Source: an uncultured Clostridia bacterium
Lineage (GTDB): Bacteria; Bacillota; Clostridia; TANB77; CAG-508
Length of the DNA stretch: 64,000 nt
Direction of reading: 5' to 3'
NCBI GenBank assembly: GCA_948735595.1
Contig: CAPXSA010000014.1
Coordinates: forward strand, 61,605-125,604
Shown: piece by piece, positions 8,934-18,551 of the stretch
Layout of the letters: each line of letters starts with the position of its first letter
Position numbering within the stretch: position 1 is the stretch's first letter
Position numbers and translations under genes: made by a program
The notes under the pieces: model-generated
Database searches by the model: none
Told to the model about the DNA's origin: nothing
What the model saw: only the letters and a program-made list of their open reading frames with translations

Positions 8934-8954
8934 AGCATGCAAAGTTTAATGATA

Positions 8955-9488
8955 TTAGTAATTTTCACAATTTACTTCAAAATATGCTTGTGGATGTTTG
9001 CAAACTGGGCAAATTGTAGGTGCATCTGTACCAACATGGATATGACCGCAGTTTCTACATTTCCAAACAGTAATGCTTCCTTTTTTAAAAACTTCACCAT
9101 TTCCTAAGTTTTCAATTAATTTTCTATATCTTTCTTCATGATGCTTTTCTACTTCTGCAATTCCTCTAAAGGTAGCAGCAATTTCAGTAAAGCCTTCTTC
9201 ATCAGCAACCTTTGCAAAATTAGCATACATGTCTGTCCATTCATAATTTTCACCAGCAGCTGCATCATTTAGATTAGATAAAGTATTTCCAATTCCATTT
9301 AAGTATTTAAAATGTAATTTAGCATGTTCTTTTTCATTTTCAGCAGTCTCTAAGAAAATAGCAGCAATTTGCTCATAACCTTCTTTTTTAGCAACACTTG
9401 CGAAATAAGTATATTTATTTCTAGCCTCAGATTCTCCTGAAAAAGCAGCCATTAAATTAGCTTCTGTCTTTGAACCTTTTAATTCCAT
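8955..9488 (-). CDS. rbr: Rubrerythrin
   Basis: 177 residues from MELKGSKTEANLMAAF. The ferritin-like diiron domain has EARNKYTYFAS, ENEKEHAKLH and EKHHEERY; the C-terminal rubredoxin-like domain has CRNCGHIHVG and CPVCKHPQAYF. Rubrerythrins detoxify peroxide in anaerobes. AAGGAGG lies before the ATG on the minus strand. The longer upstream frame has no support. Single-gene unit, ending at the shared terminator at 8908. Confidence 0.94.
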   Translation of the reverse strand: MELKGSKTEANLMAAFSGESEARNKYTYFASVAKKEGYEQIAAIFLETAENEKEHAKLHFKYLNGIGNTLSNLNDAAAGENYEWTDMYANFAKVADEEGFTEIAATFRGIAEVEKHHEERYRKLIENLGNGEVFKKGSITVWKCRNCGHIHVGTDAPTICPVCKHPQAYFEVNCENY

Positions 9489-9602
9489 AATCTTCCTCCT
9501 TAAAATAATATTATTAACGCTTACATCATATACCACAAAAGAAAAAAAGTCAATTTTTAAAGAGACAAAAAAGAAAAAATTCCAATTTCTGTAAAAAAAG
9601 TA

Positions 9603-9632
9603 TTGCAAAAGAAGAAAGAAAAGTGGTACAAT
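9603..9632 (+). promoter_or_regulatory. Promoter of the GC-rich DGR-like RNA
   Basis: TTGCAA (9603-9608), 18-base spacer, TACAAT (9627-9632), with GTGG before the -10. It points into the GC-rich segment, with no ribosome-binding site in the frame of interest. It closely resembles the promoter at 10064. Confidence 0.65.
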
Positions 9633-9639
9633 AAAATGC

Positions 9640-9989
9640 ATATAGGGATTATGTTATGAGCATCCCGGCTGCTCCGGCTGGCATGGCGCTAGCAACGCTA
9701 ACTGGCTCAATAACGCTAATCGCGGTTTCTTACGTGGCAATGGCGGGATGTTCTCCTTCAACGGCAACAACAACAACAACGCGGTATGGGCTAGCAACAC
9801 CAACTGTGGTCGTGGAGTAGCAGTAGTCGGCACCGGACTTTTTTGATAAATTAATCAGAGGGGAAAATTTTAAGGAATTTTCCGAGTATAGATATCAAGA
9901 AAAGAAACATAATTCCTTCCAAAATAGGTAAAAGATAAAAGAGTAGCATACTATTAGTAGCAAAAGTGAAAGTGGTGTGCTATTTTTTA
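9640..9989 (+). ncRNA. Putative non-coding transcript carrying a DGR template-repeat-like segment
   Basis: A candidate transcription unit of about 350 bases bounded by the promoter at 9603 and a terminator hairpin (AGTAGCATAC at 9943-9952 with GTGTGCTATT at 9976-9985, then TTTTT). It contains the AAC-rich segment 9646-9846 and, after it, a perfect hairpin GGAAAATT/AATTTTCC (9862-9883). No reverse transcriptase or Avd gene is present in the window, so function is inferred from sequence character alone. Confidence 0.5.
9646..9846 (+). repeat. Template-repeat/variable-repeat-like segment of a diversity-generating retroelement
   Basis: Locally over 50% GC in a genome near 30%. One frame is open to a TGA at 9844-9846 but has no start codon. 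Its translation is that of a C-type-lectin DGR target tail: SNANWLNNANRGFLRG, GMFSFNGNNNNN, then GRGVAVVGTGLF and stop. Asparagine is encoded almost always by AAC, the mutable codon of DGR templates. Because the AACs are intact rather than diversified, a template repeat is more likely than a used variable repeat. A second frame encodes 53 residues from ATG 9656 and is probably fortuitous. Confidence 0.55.
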
Positions 9990-10063
9990 TGCCACCAAAG
10001 CATTGAAAAAACTAGAAAAGAAGCAAGAGGGATAAAGGGATATTATTAAGTATACATAAAGTG

Positions 10064-10092
10064 TTGCAAAAATGATTTATGTGTGGTATAAT
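10064..10092 (+). promoter_or_regulatory. Promoter of the exopolysaccharide operon
   Basis: TTGCAA (10064-10069), 17-base spacer, TATAAT (10087-10092), 20 bases before the start codon at 10113. Strong sigma-A-type promoter. Confidence 0.85.
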
Positions 10093-10112
10093 TGATGTAT
10101 AGGTGGTGAAAT

Positions 10113-13100
10113 ATGGATAAAAAGGAAAAGAATAGTTTAAAAAGATTAAGCAATGTATTAAAGAAAAATAGCTTAAAAATTGTATTAATACTTTTTCTAT
10201 TCATCTTATGTGGATACTTTTACTCATATAATATGGTTGTACCAAAGTACAAATCAATCTCTACCATGTTACTTACAAGCGATAATGTAAATAAAGATAA
10301 CGACAGCTTAACACAAAACGATATCAATTTAAATAAAAACTTAATTGGTACGTATGGAAGAATACTAAAGAGCAGTAGTGTACTAAACAAAGTCATTGAA
10401 CGCTTGAACTTAGACATGGAAGAAGAAGAGTTATACAAAAATATTGAAATAGAAGAAGTAAAAGATACTCAAATTATTGAAATTGGAGTAATACATGAAG
10501 ATCCAGCTGAAGCACAAAAAATAGCTGGAACTTTAAATGATGTATTTATCCAAGAGATTAGAGAATTTTATAAAATAGATAACATCAGCATTGTAGACCA
10601 AGCATCTTATGAAACAGAGCCATATAACATACATCATATGGTTGATATTTTGATGTTCTTAGGTGTTGGTATGGTAGCATGTACCATTATGGTATCTATC
10701 ATTTATGTTTTAGATACTACTATTAAAATTGAGCAAGATATTGAAGAATATGTTGGATTAAATGTAGTAGGTGTTGTGCCATTCCATAAATCAAAAACAG
10801 ATGAAGAATTAATTGTACATCATCATAGCAAATCAGTAGTATCAGAAGCATTCAAAACAATTAGAACGAATATAGCCTTTTCAAAATCAAATGAACAATC
10901 TAGAACGATTTTATTTACTAGCTGTAATGCATCAGAAGGTAAAAGTTGGATTACTGCAAACATGGCAGTAGCTTATGCTTGGTCAAATAAAAACGTAATT
11001 ATTGTAGACGCAGATATGAGAAAAGGTAGACAACATAACATTTTCCAAGTATCAAACGAAAATGGTTTATCAGAATGTTTAAGAGAAATTAAAGATAGTG
11101 AAGATTATAAAACACTAAAAAACTATATCAAACAGACAAATGTACCAAAAGTACATATTATGACAATAGGAGCAGTACCTCCAAACCCATCAGAGTTACT
11201 ATCTTCTAACAAATTAAGTGAGTTAGTACAGATGTTAAAATGTGTATATGATGTAGTAATCATTGATGGTACACCTTGTAACTTAGTAGCAGACAGTATT
11301 CCAGTATCTAGAATTGCTGATTCGACAGTACTTGTTACAGAATGTAGAAGAACCAAAATTGAAGATTTGAAAAACGTGATGAAATTAATTCAAAACGTTG
11401 GTGGTAATATTGAAGGTGCCATTTTAAATAAGAAAGAAATGAAAAGCAAAGAATATGGCAAAGGATATTACTATGGAAAAATAGATGATGGAAATACAAC
11501 AGTTGAACTACAAACATATAGTGTAAAAGAATTAATTGAAAACAGAAAACAAAATGTAGAAGAAATAGATGAAGAAGCCAAATTAGAACCAACTATCAAA
11601 GAAGAACAAATTACCTTGCTTGCTGAAAAAATTGAAGGATTAGAAGATAAATTATTAAAAATTCCAGATATGAATTTAGCAGGATATACAAAAGCAGTAG
11701 AAGATATTAGGGCTATTTATGAGAACGAAATTGATAAAAATAAATTAGCTGAAAATATCAAAGAAAATATTATTAAAAATGAATTAGTCAAAAAATTAGA
11801 ACAAAACAATGAAGAGACTAAAAATGTTCTAGCACAAAAAATGGAGCAATTAAACCGTGAAAATGAGATTACAGGTTTAATTCAAAAAATTGATAGTATT
11901 GAAGATGCCATTAATCAAGACACAACCGAAGAAAAAATTATTAGCATGATTTCTGAAATGAAGGAAGAACAAAACAGAAAAATAGAAGAGTTAGACAGTA
12001 GCAAAGCCTTAACAGATATTTTAGAAAGAATGGATATGCTAACACAAAATCAAAACGAAAACATTGAAAAGAGTAGCCTAGAAACAAAAAGCCTATTACA
12101 TAACAGTAATGTAGTAACTAGAAACTTGTTGGAAAATAATCAAGAAGAAACCAAAAACTTGATAGAACAAAGTAATGCAGTAACTAGAAGTATATTAGAG
12201 GAAAATAGTATAGAGACTAGAAACTTACTAGAAGAAAGCAAAATGGCAACTCAAAGCTTGTTGGAAGAAAAAATGGCTAGCATGAACTATAAACAAGAAA
12301 TCGATAGTTTGATGAACAAACTTAATAATCTAGAAAATAGTATGAATTTAGATGAAACAAAGCAAGAAATCCAAGCTATGATTTTAGACATGAGAGAAGA
12401 ACAAAACGAGAAGATACAAGAATTAGATACGAGAAGTACATTAATAGAAACTAAAAACTTAATTCAAGAGAGTAAATTAGAAACTCAAAAGTTATTAGAA
12501 AATAAAATGCAAGACATGCTTAATGCTATGAAATCAGAAACAACAGAAAATACGATGAAAATGCTAGAAGAAAACTTCAAGACAATGATTACGAATATCA
12601 TGGAAAATCAAAATGCAACACAAAGCCTATTAGAAGAAAAAATGGCAAACTTAAATTACAAAGATGAAATTAGTAGTTTAATGAACAAAGTGGAAAGACT
12701 TGAAAATGATATTAGTTCAAACCAAACTAATACAGATATTGCAAACTTGATGAACAAAATGATAGATGTAGAACAAGCAGTTAATAGCAAAGATTCAGAA
12801 GAGAAGTTAAGTAAAGCAGTAGAAAAAATGAGACTAGAAAACGAGAAGAAGCTAGAAAAATTAGATAGTTCAGACCAAATCAAAGAAATTATGAAAGAAC
12901 TTAAGAAAATCAACACAAGATATGACAAACTAGCATTAGAAGTAAATAAAAACTTAACAGCTATGAAGAAAGCTTCTCAAGTTACAACAAAACAACCTGC
13001 TAAGCAAACTACAAAAACAAAAGCAGCTAATAAGAATAATGTAATCGAATTAGAAACTGCCAAGAAGAAAATGAAACAAGAAGAATTAATTATCGAATAT

Positions 13101-13190
13101 GGTAAAGAGATTGAATACGAACAATTATTAGATTTAGCAATTGGAGTATACGAATTTAATACCAATCAAAATCAAAGGAGGGCAAAGTAG
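10113..13190 (+). CDS. Wzz-BY-kinase fusion with a long coiled-coil extension
   Basis: 1025 residues. Wzz chain-length domain with two membrane helices (about residues 20-42 and 172-197), then a bacterial tyrosine kinase domain (about 225-450): Walker A region NASEGKSWITAN, A' VIIVDADMRKGR, B VVIIDGTP. A short tyrosine-containing segment GKGYYYGK follows. From about residue 485 to 960 runs a predicted coiled coil with repeated units (ETKNLLEES, SLLEEKMA, MREEQNEKIQELD), then a Lys-rich stretch. Ordinary BY-kinases lack this extension. First gene of the capsule operon. A separate Wzz and kinase pair is encoded at 23063 and 23766. Confidence 0.85.
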   Translation: MDKKEKNSLKRLSNVLKKNSLKIVLILFLFILCGYFYSYNMVVPKYKSISTMLLTSDNVNKDNDSLTQNDINLNKNLIGTYGRILKSSSVLNKVIERLNLDMEEEELYKNIEIEEVKDTQIIEIGVIHEDPAEAQKIAGTLNDVFIQEIREFYKIDNISIVDQASYETEPYNIHHMVDILMFLGVGMVACTIMVSIIYVLDTTIKIEQDIEEYVGLNVVGVVPFHKSKTDEELIVHHHSKSVVSEAFKTIRTNIAFSKSNEQSRTILFTSCNASEGKSWITANMAVAYAWSNKNVIIVDADMRKGRQHNIFQVSNENGLSECLREIKDSEDYKTLKNYIKQTNVPKVHIMTIGAVPPNPSELLSSNKLSELVQMLKCVYDVVIIDGTPCNLVADSIPVSRIADSTVLVTECRRTKIEDLKNVMKLIQNVGGNIEGAILNKKEMKSKEYGKGYYYGKIDDGNTTVELQTYSVKELIENRKQNVEEIDEEAKLEPTIKEEQITLLAEKIEGLEDKLLKIPDMNLAGYTKAVEDIRAIYENEIDKNKLAENIKENIIKNELVKKLEQNNEETKNVLAQKMEQLNRENEITGLIQKIDSIEDAINQDTTEEKIISMISEMKEEQNRKIEELDSSKALTDILERMDMLTQNQNENIEKSSLETKSLLHNSNVVTRNLLENNQEETKNLIEQSNAVTRSILEENSIETRNLLEESKMATQSLLEEKMASMNYKQEIDSLMNKLNNLENSMNLDETKQEIQAMILDMREEQNEKIQELDTRSTLIETKNLIQESKLETQKLLENKMQDMLNAMKSETTENTMKMLEENFKTMITNIMENQNATQSLLEEKMANLNYKDEISSLMNKVERLENDISSNQTNTDIANLMNKMIDVEQAVNSKDSEEKLSKAVEKMRLENEKKLEKLDSSDQIKEIMKELKKINTRYDKLALEVNKNLTAMKKASQVTTKQPAKQTTKTKAANKNNVIELETAKKKMKQEELIIEYGKEIEYEQLLDLAIGVYEFNTNQNQRRAK

Positions 13191-13193
13191 AAC

Positions 13194-14258
13194 ATGGAAG
13201 AAGAAATGCAAACAGGTAAAAAGAAAACAGGAAAAAAGGGGAAAATTATAATTAGCATTTTTAGTGTTCTACTATTGCTTATCGTAACGATTATTACTTT
13301 AGGAAGTCTCTATATTAATGATAAATTAGCAAAAATCAATTATATAGAACTTGACCAAAATAAAATACAAGTTAATCCAGAAGTATTAGCAAAAGCAGAT
13401 GCGCTAGAAACCTATAGAACAATTGCATTATTTGGAATTGATGCAAGGGCAAATACCTATGAAAAAGGAAACAGAAGTGACTGTATCATTCTAGCAATCT
13501 TAAATGAAAAGACTAAAGAAGTAAGTTTAGTATCCGTTTATCGAGATACTTACTTAAAAATGACAGATATGTATTTAGATAAAGTAACACATGCATATTC
13601 TTATGGAGGTCCAGAACTAGCTATTAGTACACTAAATACAAATTTAGATTTAGATATTAAAGAATTTGTAACAGTCAACTTTGAGGCAGTAGTAGAAGCC
13701 GTAGATGCTTTGGGCGGAATAGAGTTAGATATAACAGAGGAGGAAATAAAATACATTAATGGATATATTGGCGAAATTAGAGATGTAACAAAACATTCCT
13801 CAGAATTTATTAGAACAGCAGGTAAAAGACAAGTAGATGGTGTACAAGCATTAGCATACTCCAGAATTCGTTATACAGCAGGCGGAGATTACAAAAGAAC
13901 AGAAAGAATGAGAACTGTTATTGAAAAGATGCTTCAAAAAGCAAAAGGTTTAAGTGTGCCAGAGTTAAACAAAATGGTGGATATTCTATTACCTAAAACG
14001 TATACAAATATGGAAGCGCAAGAGATTTTAGCAATGATACCAGAATTTGCAACATATAAAATGAAACATAACATTGGTTGGCCATATGAAACCAAAGGAG
14101 CAACGATTAATGGAATTTGGTATGGACCACCAATTACATTAGAGAGTAATGTCACAAGATTACACAAAGAAGTTTATGGGCAAGAAGATTATGAACCATC
14201 TAAAGCTGTAAAACAAATTAGCAATGAAATTATTCAAAAAACAGGTTATACGAAATAA
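13194..14258 (+). CDS. LytR-CpsA-Psr (LCP) family glycopolymer ligase
   Basis: 354 residues with an N-terminal membrane helix (about 18-42) and an extracellular LCP domain (LFGIDARANTYEKGNRSDCIILA, SVYRDTYLKM, THAYSYGGPELAISTLN, VDGVQALAYSRIRY). LCP enzymes attach capsule, teichoic acid or related polymers to peptidoglycan. AAAGGAGGG before the ATG. Second gene of the exopolysaccharide operon, suggesting the product is wall-anchored. Confidence 0.9.
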   Translation: MEEEMQTGKKKTGKKGKIIISIFSVLLLLIVTIITLGSLYINDKLAKINYIELDQNKIQVNPEVLAKADALETYRTIALFGIDARANTYEKGNRSDCIILAILNEKTKEVSLVSVYRDTYLKMTDMYLDKVTHAYSYGGPELAISTLNTNLDLDIKEFVTVNFEAVVEAVDALGGIELDITEEEIKYINGYIGEIRDVTKHSSEFIRTAGKRQVDGVQALAYSRIRYTAGGDYKRTERMRTVIEKMLQKAKGLSVPELNKMVDILLPKTYTNMEAQEILAMIPEFATYKMKHNIGWPYETKGATINGIWYGPPITLESNVTRLHKEVYGQEDYEPSKAVKQISNEIIQKTGYTK

Positions 14259-14345
14259 ACATAAGGACAAGCATAATATAGAAAACCAAAGAAAACGAGA
14301 AACAAAAGAAGGAATAGATCAATATATAATGGAGGAAAACATATT

Positions 14346-15062
14346 ATGCAAAAAGTAGTAGCAGAAAATGTAGATGGGATGCAAATGCAAGTACCAATGC
14401 GTACAGATTTAGTAGAGTTAAAAGAGAGAAGTCTATTAAAAAAGGAGGACGTATATCAAGGTTTTAAAAGAACATCAGATGTTGTAATTTCAGCTATGGC
14501 GTTAGTAGCTTTATCACCAATTATGCTGCTTACAGCAGTATTAGTAAAAATAGATTCTAAAGGACCAGCCTTTTTAGTACAAGAAAGAATTGGACAAGAT
14601 GGTAAGCTTTTTAAAATGTATAAATATCGTTCTATGGTAGTAGGAGCAGATGAGATTTTACAAAAATATTTAGCAGAAAATGAAGAAGCAAGAAAAGAAT
14701 ATCAAACATATAAAAAGTTAAAAGATGACCCAAGAGTAACAAAAATAGGGAAATTTATTAGAAAAACAAGTATTGATGAATTACCACAATTAGTAAATGT
14801 TTTAATTGGCAACATGAGTTTAGTAGGACCAAGACCATATTTACCAAGAGAAAAAGACGACATGAAAAGTTACTATAACTGTATTATTCAATCAAAACCA
14901 GGAATCACAGGACTATGGCAAGTTTCAGGAAGAAGTGAAACAAGCTTTGATGAAAGATTAAGTTTAGATTATACATATAACCAATCAAAAGGGATGAAAT
15001 GTGACACTAAGATTTTAATACAAACAGCTTTTAAAGTATTCAAAAAAGAAGGCGCAAGATAA
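14346..15062 (+). CDS. Undecaprenyl-phosphate sugar phosphotransferase (priming glycosyltransferase)
   Basis: 238 residues with the bacterial sugar transferase domain: KRTSDVVISAMALVALSP (membrane helix), VQERIGQDGKLFKMYKYRSM, DELPQLVNVLIGNMSLVGPR and KPGITGLWQVSGR. It transfers the first sugar phosphate onto undecaprenyl phosphate. It lacks the multi-helix N-terminus of WcaJ, so it belongs to the short one-helix type. Confidence 0.92.
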   Translation: MQKVVAENVDGMQMQVPMRTDLVELKERSLLKKEDVYQGFKRTSDVVISAMALVALSPIMLLTAVLVKIDSKGPAFLVQERIGQDGKLFKMYKYRSMVVGADEILQKYLAENEEARKEYQTYKKLKDDPRVTKIGKFIRKTSIDELPQLVNVLIGNMSLVGPRPYLPREKDDMKSYYNCIIQSKPGITGLWQVSGRSETSFDERLSLDYTYNQSKGMKCDTKILIQTAFKVFKKEGAR

Positions 15063-15097
15063 AAGACATAAAAACACATTTAGGAGGAAAGTAGGTT

Positions 15098-16216
15098 ATG
15101 GAAAATATAAGACAAGAACCTATTAGAATTGCACAAGTTATTGGAAAATGGGTAGGCGGTGGAGTAGAAGCGGTTGTAATGAACTACTACCGCCACATTG
15201 ACAAGAGCAAAATACAATTTGACTTTATCTGTGATGAAGATTCGACCAGTATACCATATGAAGAAATTGAAAAGTTAGGTGGAAAAGTGATTTTAATTCC
15301 ACCTTATCAAAAGTTATTTAGATATCATAAAGAATTAAAGAGAATTTTAAAAGAAGGAAATTATAAAATTGTGCATTCACACATAAACACATTATCTGTG
15401 TTTAGTTTGTTTGCTGCTAAATGTGCTAAAGTTCCAGTGCGTATTGCGCATTCTCATAGTACCACCAATAAAAAAGAAAAAAAGAAAAATTTAATGAAGC
15501 AAGTATTGAAGCCATTTTCAAAGCTATTTGCAACAGACTATATGTGCTGTTCAGAATTAGCGGGAAGATGGCTATTTGGCGATAAATTGTATGATGAAGG
15601 AAAAATTTATTTATTAAATAATGCAATAGACTTGCATAAATTTGAATATAATGAGAAAATAAGAGAAGAAGTAAGAAAAGAATTGAATATTGACGAAGAA
15701 ACTTTTGTTATGGGACATGTTGGAAGATTTGTAGAGCAGAAAAACCATAGCTTTTTAATAGATATATTTTATGAATTACAAAAAGAAAGACAAAATGCAG
15801 TATTGATGTTAGTTGGACAAGGACCTTTACAAGAAGAAAGTAAAGCAAAAGTAGAACAACTAGGACTGAAAGAAAAAGTATTATTTTTAGGGCAAAGGAA
15901 TGACGCTGCTAGATTGTATCAAGCAATAGATGTGTTTGTGCTACCTAGTTTATATGAAGGCTTAGGAATGGTATTAATTGAGGCACAAACAGCAGGAGCC
16001 TATTGTTTTGCAAGTACAGAGGTACCAACAATTGCTAAAGTAACAGAAAATATGAAGTTTTTAAAATTAGCAGATAGTTCTAAAAAATGGGTAGAAGAAA
16101 TTTTAAAGATAAGTAGTTATCAAAGAGTAGGAACTAAGGAAATAGTTTCTAAACAAGGGTATGATATTGAAGAAGAAGGGAAAAAGCTAGAAGAATATTA
16201 TAAAAGAAGTTACTAA
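15098..16216 (+). CDS. Glycosyltransferase, GT4 family
   Basis: 372 residues, GT-B fold: IGKWVGGGVEAVVMNYYRH at the N-terminus (acceptor side) and GHVGRFVEQKNH, LVGQGPL and LYEGLGMVLIEAQ in the nucleotide-sugar side. Good AGGAGG before ATG. Paralogous to the next gene (about the same length, shared HSHIN/HSHST-type and NHSFLIDIF motifs), so likely a tandem duplication. Sugar specificity cannot be read. Confidence 0.88.
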   Translation: MENIRQEPIRIAQVIGKWVGGGVEAVVMNYYRHIDKSKIQFDFICDEDSTSIPYEEIEKLGGKVILIPPYQKLFRYHKELKRILKEGNYKIVHSHINTLSVFSLFAAKCAKVPVRIAHSHSTTNKKEKKKNLMKQVLKPFSKLFATDYMCCSELAGRWLFGDKLYDEGKIYLLNNAIDLHKFEYNEKIREEVRKELNIDEETFVMGHVGRFVEQKNHSFLIDIFYELQKERQNAVLMLVGQGPLQEESKAKVEQLGLKEKVLFLGQRNDAARLYQAIDVFVLPSLYEGLGMVLIEAQTAGAYCFASTEVPTIAKVTENMKFLKLADSSKKWVEEILKISSYQRVGTKEIVSKQGYDIEEEGKKLEEYYKRSY

Positions 16217-16230
16217 GGAGCAAAACAGAA

Positions 16231-17349
16231 ATGATAAAAATTTTAGAGATTGGAATGACAGACAATTTAGGGGGAATAGAGACCTGTCTAATTAATATGT
16301 ATAGAAAAATTGATAAAGAAGTTTATCAATTAGATTTTATAAAGATGGGAACAAATGATATATGTTTTCAAAAAGAATTAGAAGAAAATGGTTCGTTAGT
16401 TATTGAGATGCCAGATTATTTAAAGCATCCCATTCAATATAGCAAAAGACTAAAAGATATTGTAAAACGAAACCAATATGATATTATTCATATTAATAAA
16501 AATTCACTAGCAATACCAACGCAATTAATAGCAGCTCACTCTTCTGGAAGAAAAGTAATTCTTCATTCTCATTCAACTTGTAGCAATCAAGGAAAAATAG
16601 GAAGTATACTTCATAAAATAAATCAAAAATTGTTTTTGAAATATGCTGATTACTATTTTTCTTGTTCTGAAAGTGCAAGTAAGTGGATGTTCAATGAGAG
16701 TATTATCAATAGTAATAAACATTTTTACATTAACAATTCCATTGATGTAGAAAAATTTAAATATAATGAAACTGTTAGAAATAATATGAGAGAAGAGTTG
16801 AATATTTCAAGTGATGCAATAGTTATTGGTCATGTTGGAAGATTTATACCAGTTAAAAATCATAGGTTTATTGTTGATATCTTTAATGAAATTCATAAAA
16901 TGTACCAAAATGCAATGTTAATGCTTATTGGAATAGGACCATTAGAAGAGCAAATACAACAAAAAGTGAAAGAACTAAAACTAGATAGGAATGTTCTTTT
17001 TCTAGGAAAAAGAAATGATGTATATAAATTATATCAAGCAATGGATACATTTTTAATGCCCTCTATTCATGAAGGATTTCCAATGGTAGCAGTTGAAGCA
17101 CAAGCAGCAGGATTACCTTGTTATTTTTCTACAAATGTTAATGAAAAAGTTCAAATTATTGATACTACTTATTTAATTAGTTTGCAAGAGGATGCAAAAT
17201 ATTGGGCGAAAAACATTTGTGAAAATCAAGTAACAGATAGAAATAAATTGTATCCTAAAATAGTAGATTCAAATTATAATAGTAGTAAAGAAGTAAAAAA
17301 ACTAGAGAATATTTTTAGGAATATAAAAGATACTGGAGAAAACAAATGA
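16231..17349 (+). CDS. Glycosyltransferase, GT4 family (paralogue of the preceding gene)
   Basis: 372 residues, GT-B fold with GMTDNLGGIETCLINMYRK, IGHVGRFIPVKNHRFIVDIF, LIGIGPLEEQI and SIHEGFPMVAVEAQAAG. Starts 15 bases after the preceding gene and overlaps the Wzy start by the ATGA arrangement, so it is translated as part of the operon. Confidence 0.88.
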   Translation: MIKILEIGMTDNLGGIETCLINMYRKIDKEVYQLDFIKMGTNDICFQKELEENGSLVIEMPDYLKHPIQYSKRLKDIVKRNQYDIIHINKNSLAIPTQLIAAHSSGRKVILHSHSTCSNQGKIGSILHKINQKLFLKYADYYFSCSESASKWMFNESIINSNKHFYINNSIDVEKFKYNETVRNNMREELNISSDAIVIGHVGRFIPVKNHRFIVDIFNEIHKMYQNAMLMLIGIGPLEEQIQQKVKELKLDRNVLFLGKRNDVYKLYQAMDTFLMPSIHEGFPMVAVEAQAAGLPCYFSTNVNEKVQIIDTTYLISLQEDAKYWAKNICENQVTDRNKLYPKIVDSNYNSSKEVKKLENIFRNIKDTGENK

Positions 17350-18551
17350 GTAAGAGTTTCAAAATAAAAATTGATAAAAGAAAGATAAAAATGATTTTAT
17401 TTGAGTTATTTATATTTCTTCCTTTTTTTACACCAGATTATGTATTTTTCTTTGATAGCATAGGAAGTGCTATTGAAATTTGGAAGATTTTATCAGCAGT
17501 AGTAGCAATAGTGGTGTACTTATATCGAAGAAAAATAAGTAAGCCATTTTTAATTATGTTACTATTTAACCTTTGGCTATTTTTTATGACAATTATACGT
17601 GATGGTAATATGATACAATGCTTTAAATATATTGCAGCAATTATCTCACTACAAATAGGAATAGAGATAGGGTTAAAAGAAAAAAGAATTTTAATAAAAG
17701 TATTACAATTTTGTTTTTTAATACCAATTGTTAGTAATTTTATTTCTATTCTAATGTATCCTAATGGATTATATGAAACAGAAACTACTAATAGAAATTG
17801 GCTACTAGGGTATGACAATACCCATGTGCAATTTTTTCTACCAGCTTTTATGATTGCTCTATTAAACTGGAGAGATAAGAAAAATTGTAGTTCAGTTATT
17901 TTAATAGTTAGCATTTTAGCAAGTGTATTTATTTGTCAATCAACTACAACATTAGTTGGAACGGTAGTAATCATGCTAATTGCATTTGTGCCATTTCTAA
18001 AGAAGTGTACCAAATTATTTAATATTAGAAATTATACTATATTTTCTTTTGCATCCTTTTTTCTTATAGTTGTATTAAGAGTACAAAATATATTTTCATT
18101 TTTCATTGTTGATATATTGCAAAAGGATTTAACTTTTACAAATAGAACTTTTTTATGGGATACAACATTAAACTATTTTTGGCAAAGTCCAATAGTAGGA
18201 TATGGATGGCAAAATTATTCATTAAGACGTGCAATGTATTCTAGTAATTCCATCATTTTTGCACATAATCAAATTTTAGAATGGCTTTATTTAGGTGGAA
18301 TTATCTATGTACTCATTTTTATTTATATGTGTGTATATATGAATAAAATCTCTAAAAAGCATAGAAACAATGAAAATATACAAATTATTCATGCCTGTTT
18401 TTTAGTTCTGCAAATCATGTGGATTACAGAAGTATATTTAAATCCAGTGATATATATAGTACTTATCATGTGTTTATATGCAAATAGATTTGTAGAGGAG
18501 ATAGATATACCGAAAGGAAAAAATGATATTGATGAGAAATGTATTAATTAG
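17346..18551 (+). CDS. O-antigen/polysaccharide polymerase (Wzy-like)
   Basis: 401 residues with about ten membrane helices and the periplasmic-type loop typical of Wzy/WaaL proteins (SPIVGYGWQNYSLRRAMY, FAHNQILEWLYLGG). Wzy polymerises flipped repeat units on the outer face of the membrane. Assignment rests on topology, the loop and operon context, since primary sequence is poorly conserved in this family. Confidence 0.78.
   Translation: MSKSFKIKIDKRKIKMILFELFIFLPFFTPDYVFFFDSIGSAIEIWKILSAVVAIVVYLYRRKISKPFLIMLLFNLWLFFMTIIRDGNMIQCFKYIAAIISLQIGIEIGLKEKRILIKVLQFCFLIPIVSNFISILMYPNGLYETETTNRNWLLGYDNTHVQFFLPAFMIALLNWRDKKNCSSVILIVSILASVFICQSTTTLVGTVVIMLIAFVPFLKKCTKLFNIRNYTIFSFASFFLIVVLRVQNIFSFFIVDILQKDLTFTNRTFLWDTTLNYFWQSPIVGYGWQNYSLRRAMYSSNSIIFAHNQILEWLYLGGIIYVLIFIYMCVYMNKISKKHRNNENIQIIHACFLVLQIMWITEVYLNPVIYIVLIMCLYANRFVEEIDIPKGKNDIDEKCIN

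Noticed and set aside
9656..9817. 53-residue protein from ATG 9656 (MSIPAAPAGMALATL...)
   Set aside because: No proper ribosome-binding site, and its Ala/Thr-rich composition is what one gets by reading an AAC-rich repeat in another frame. The Asn-rich frame has the recognisable tail.
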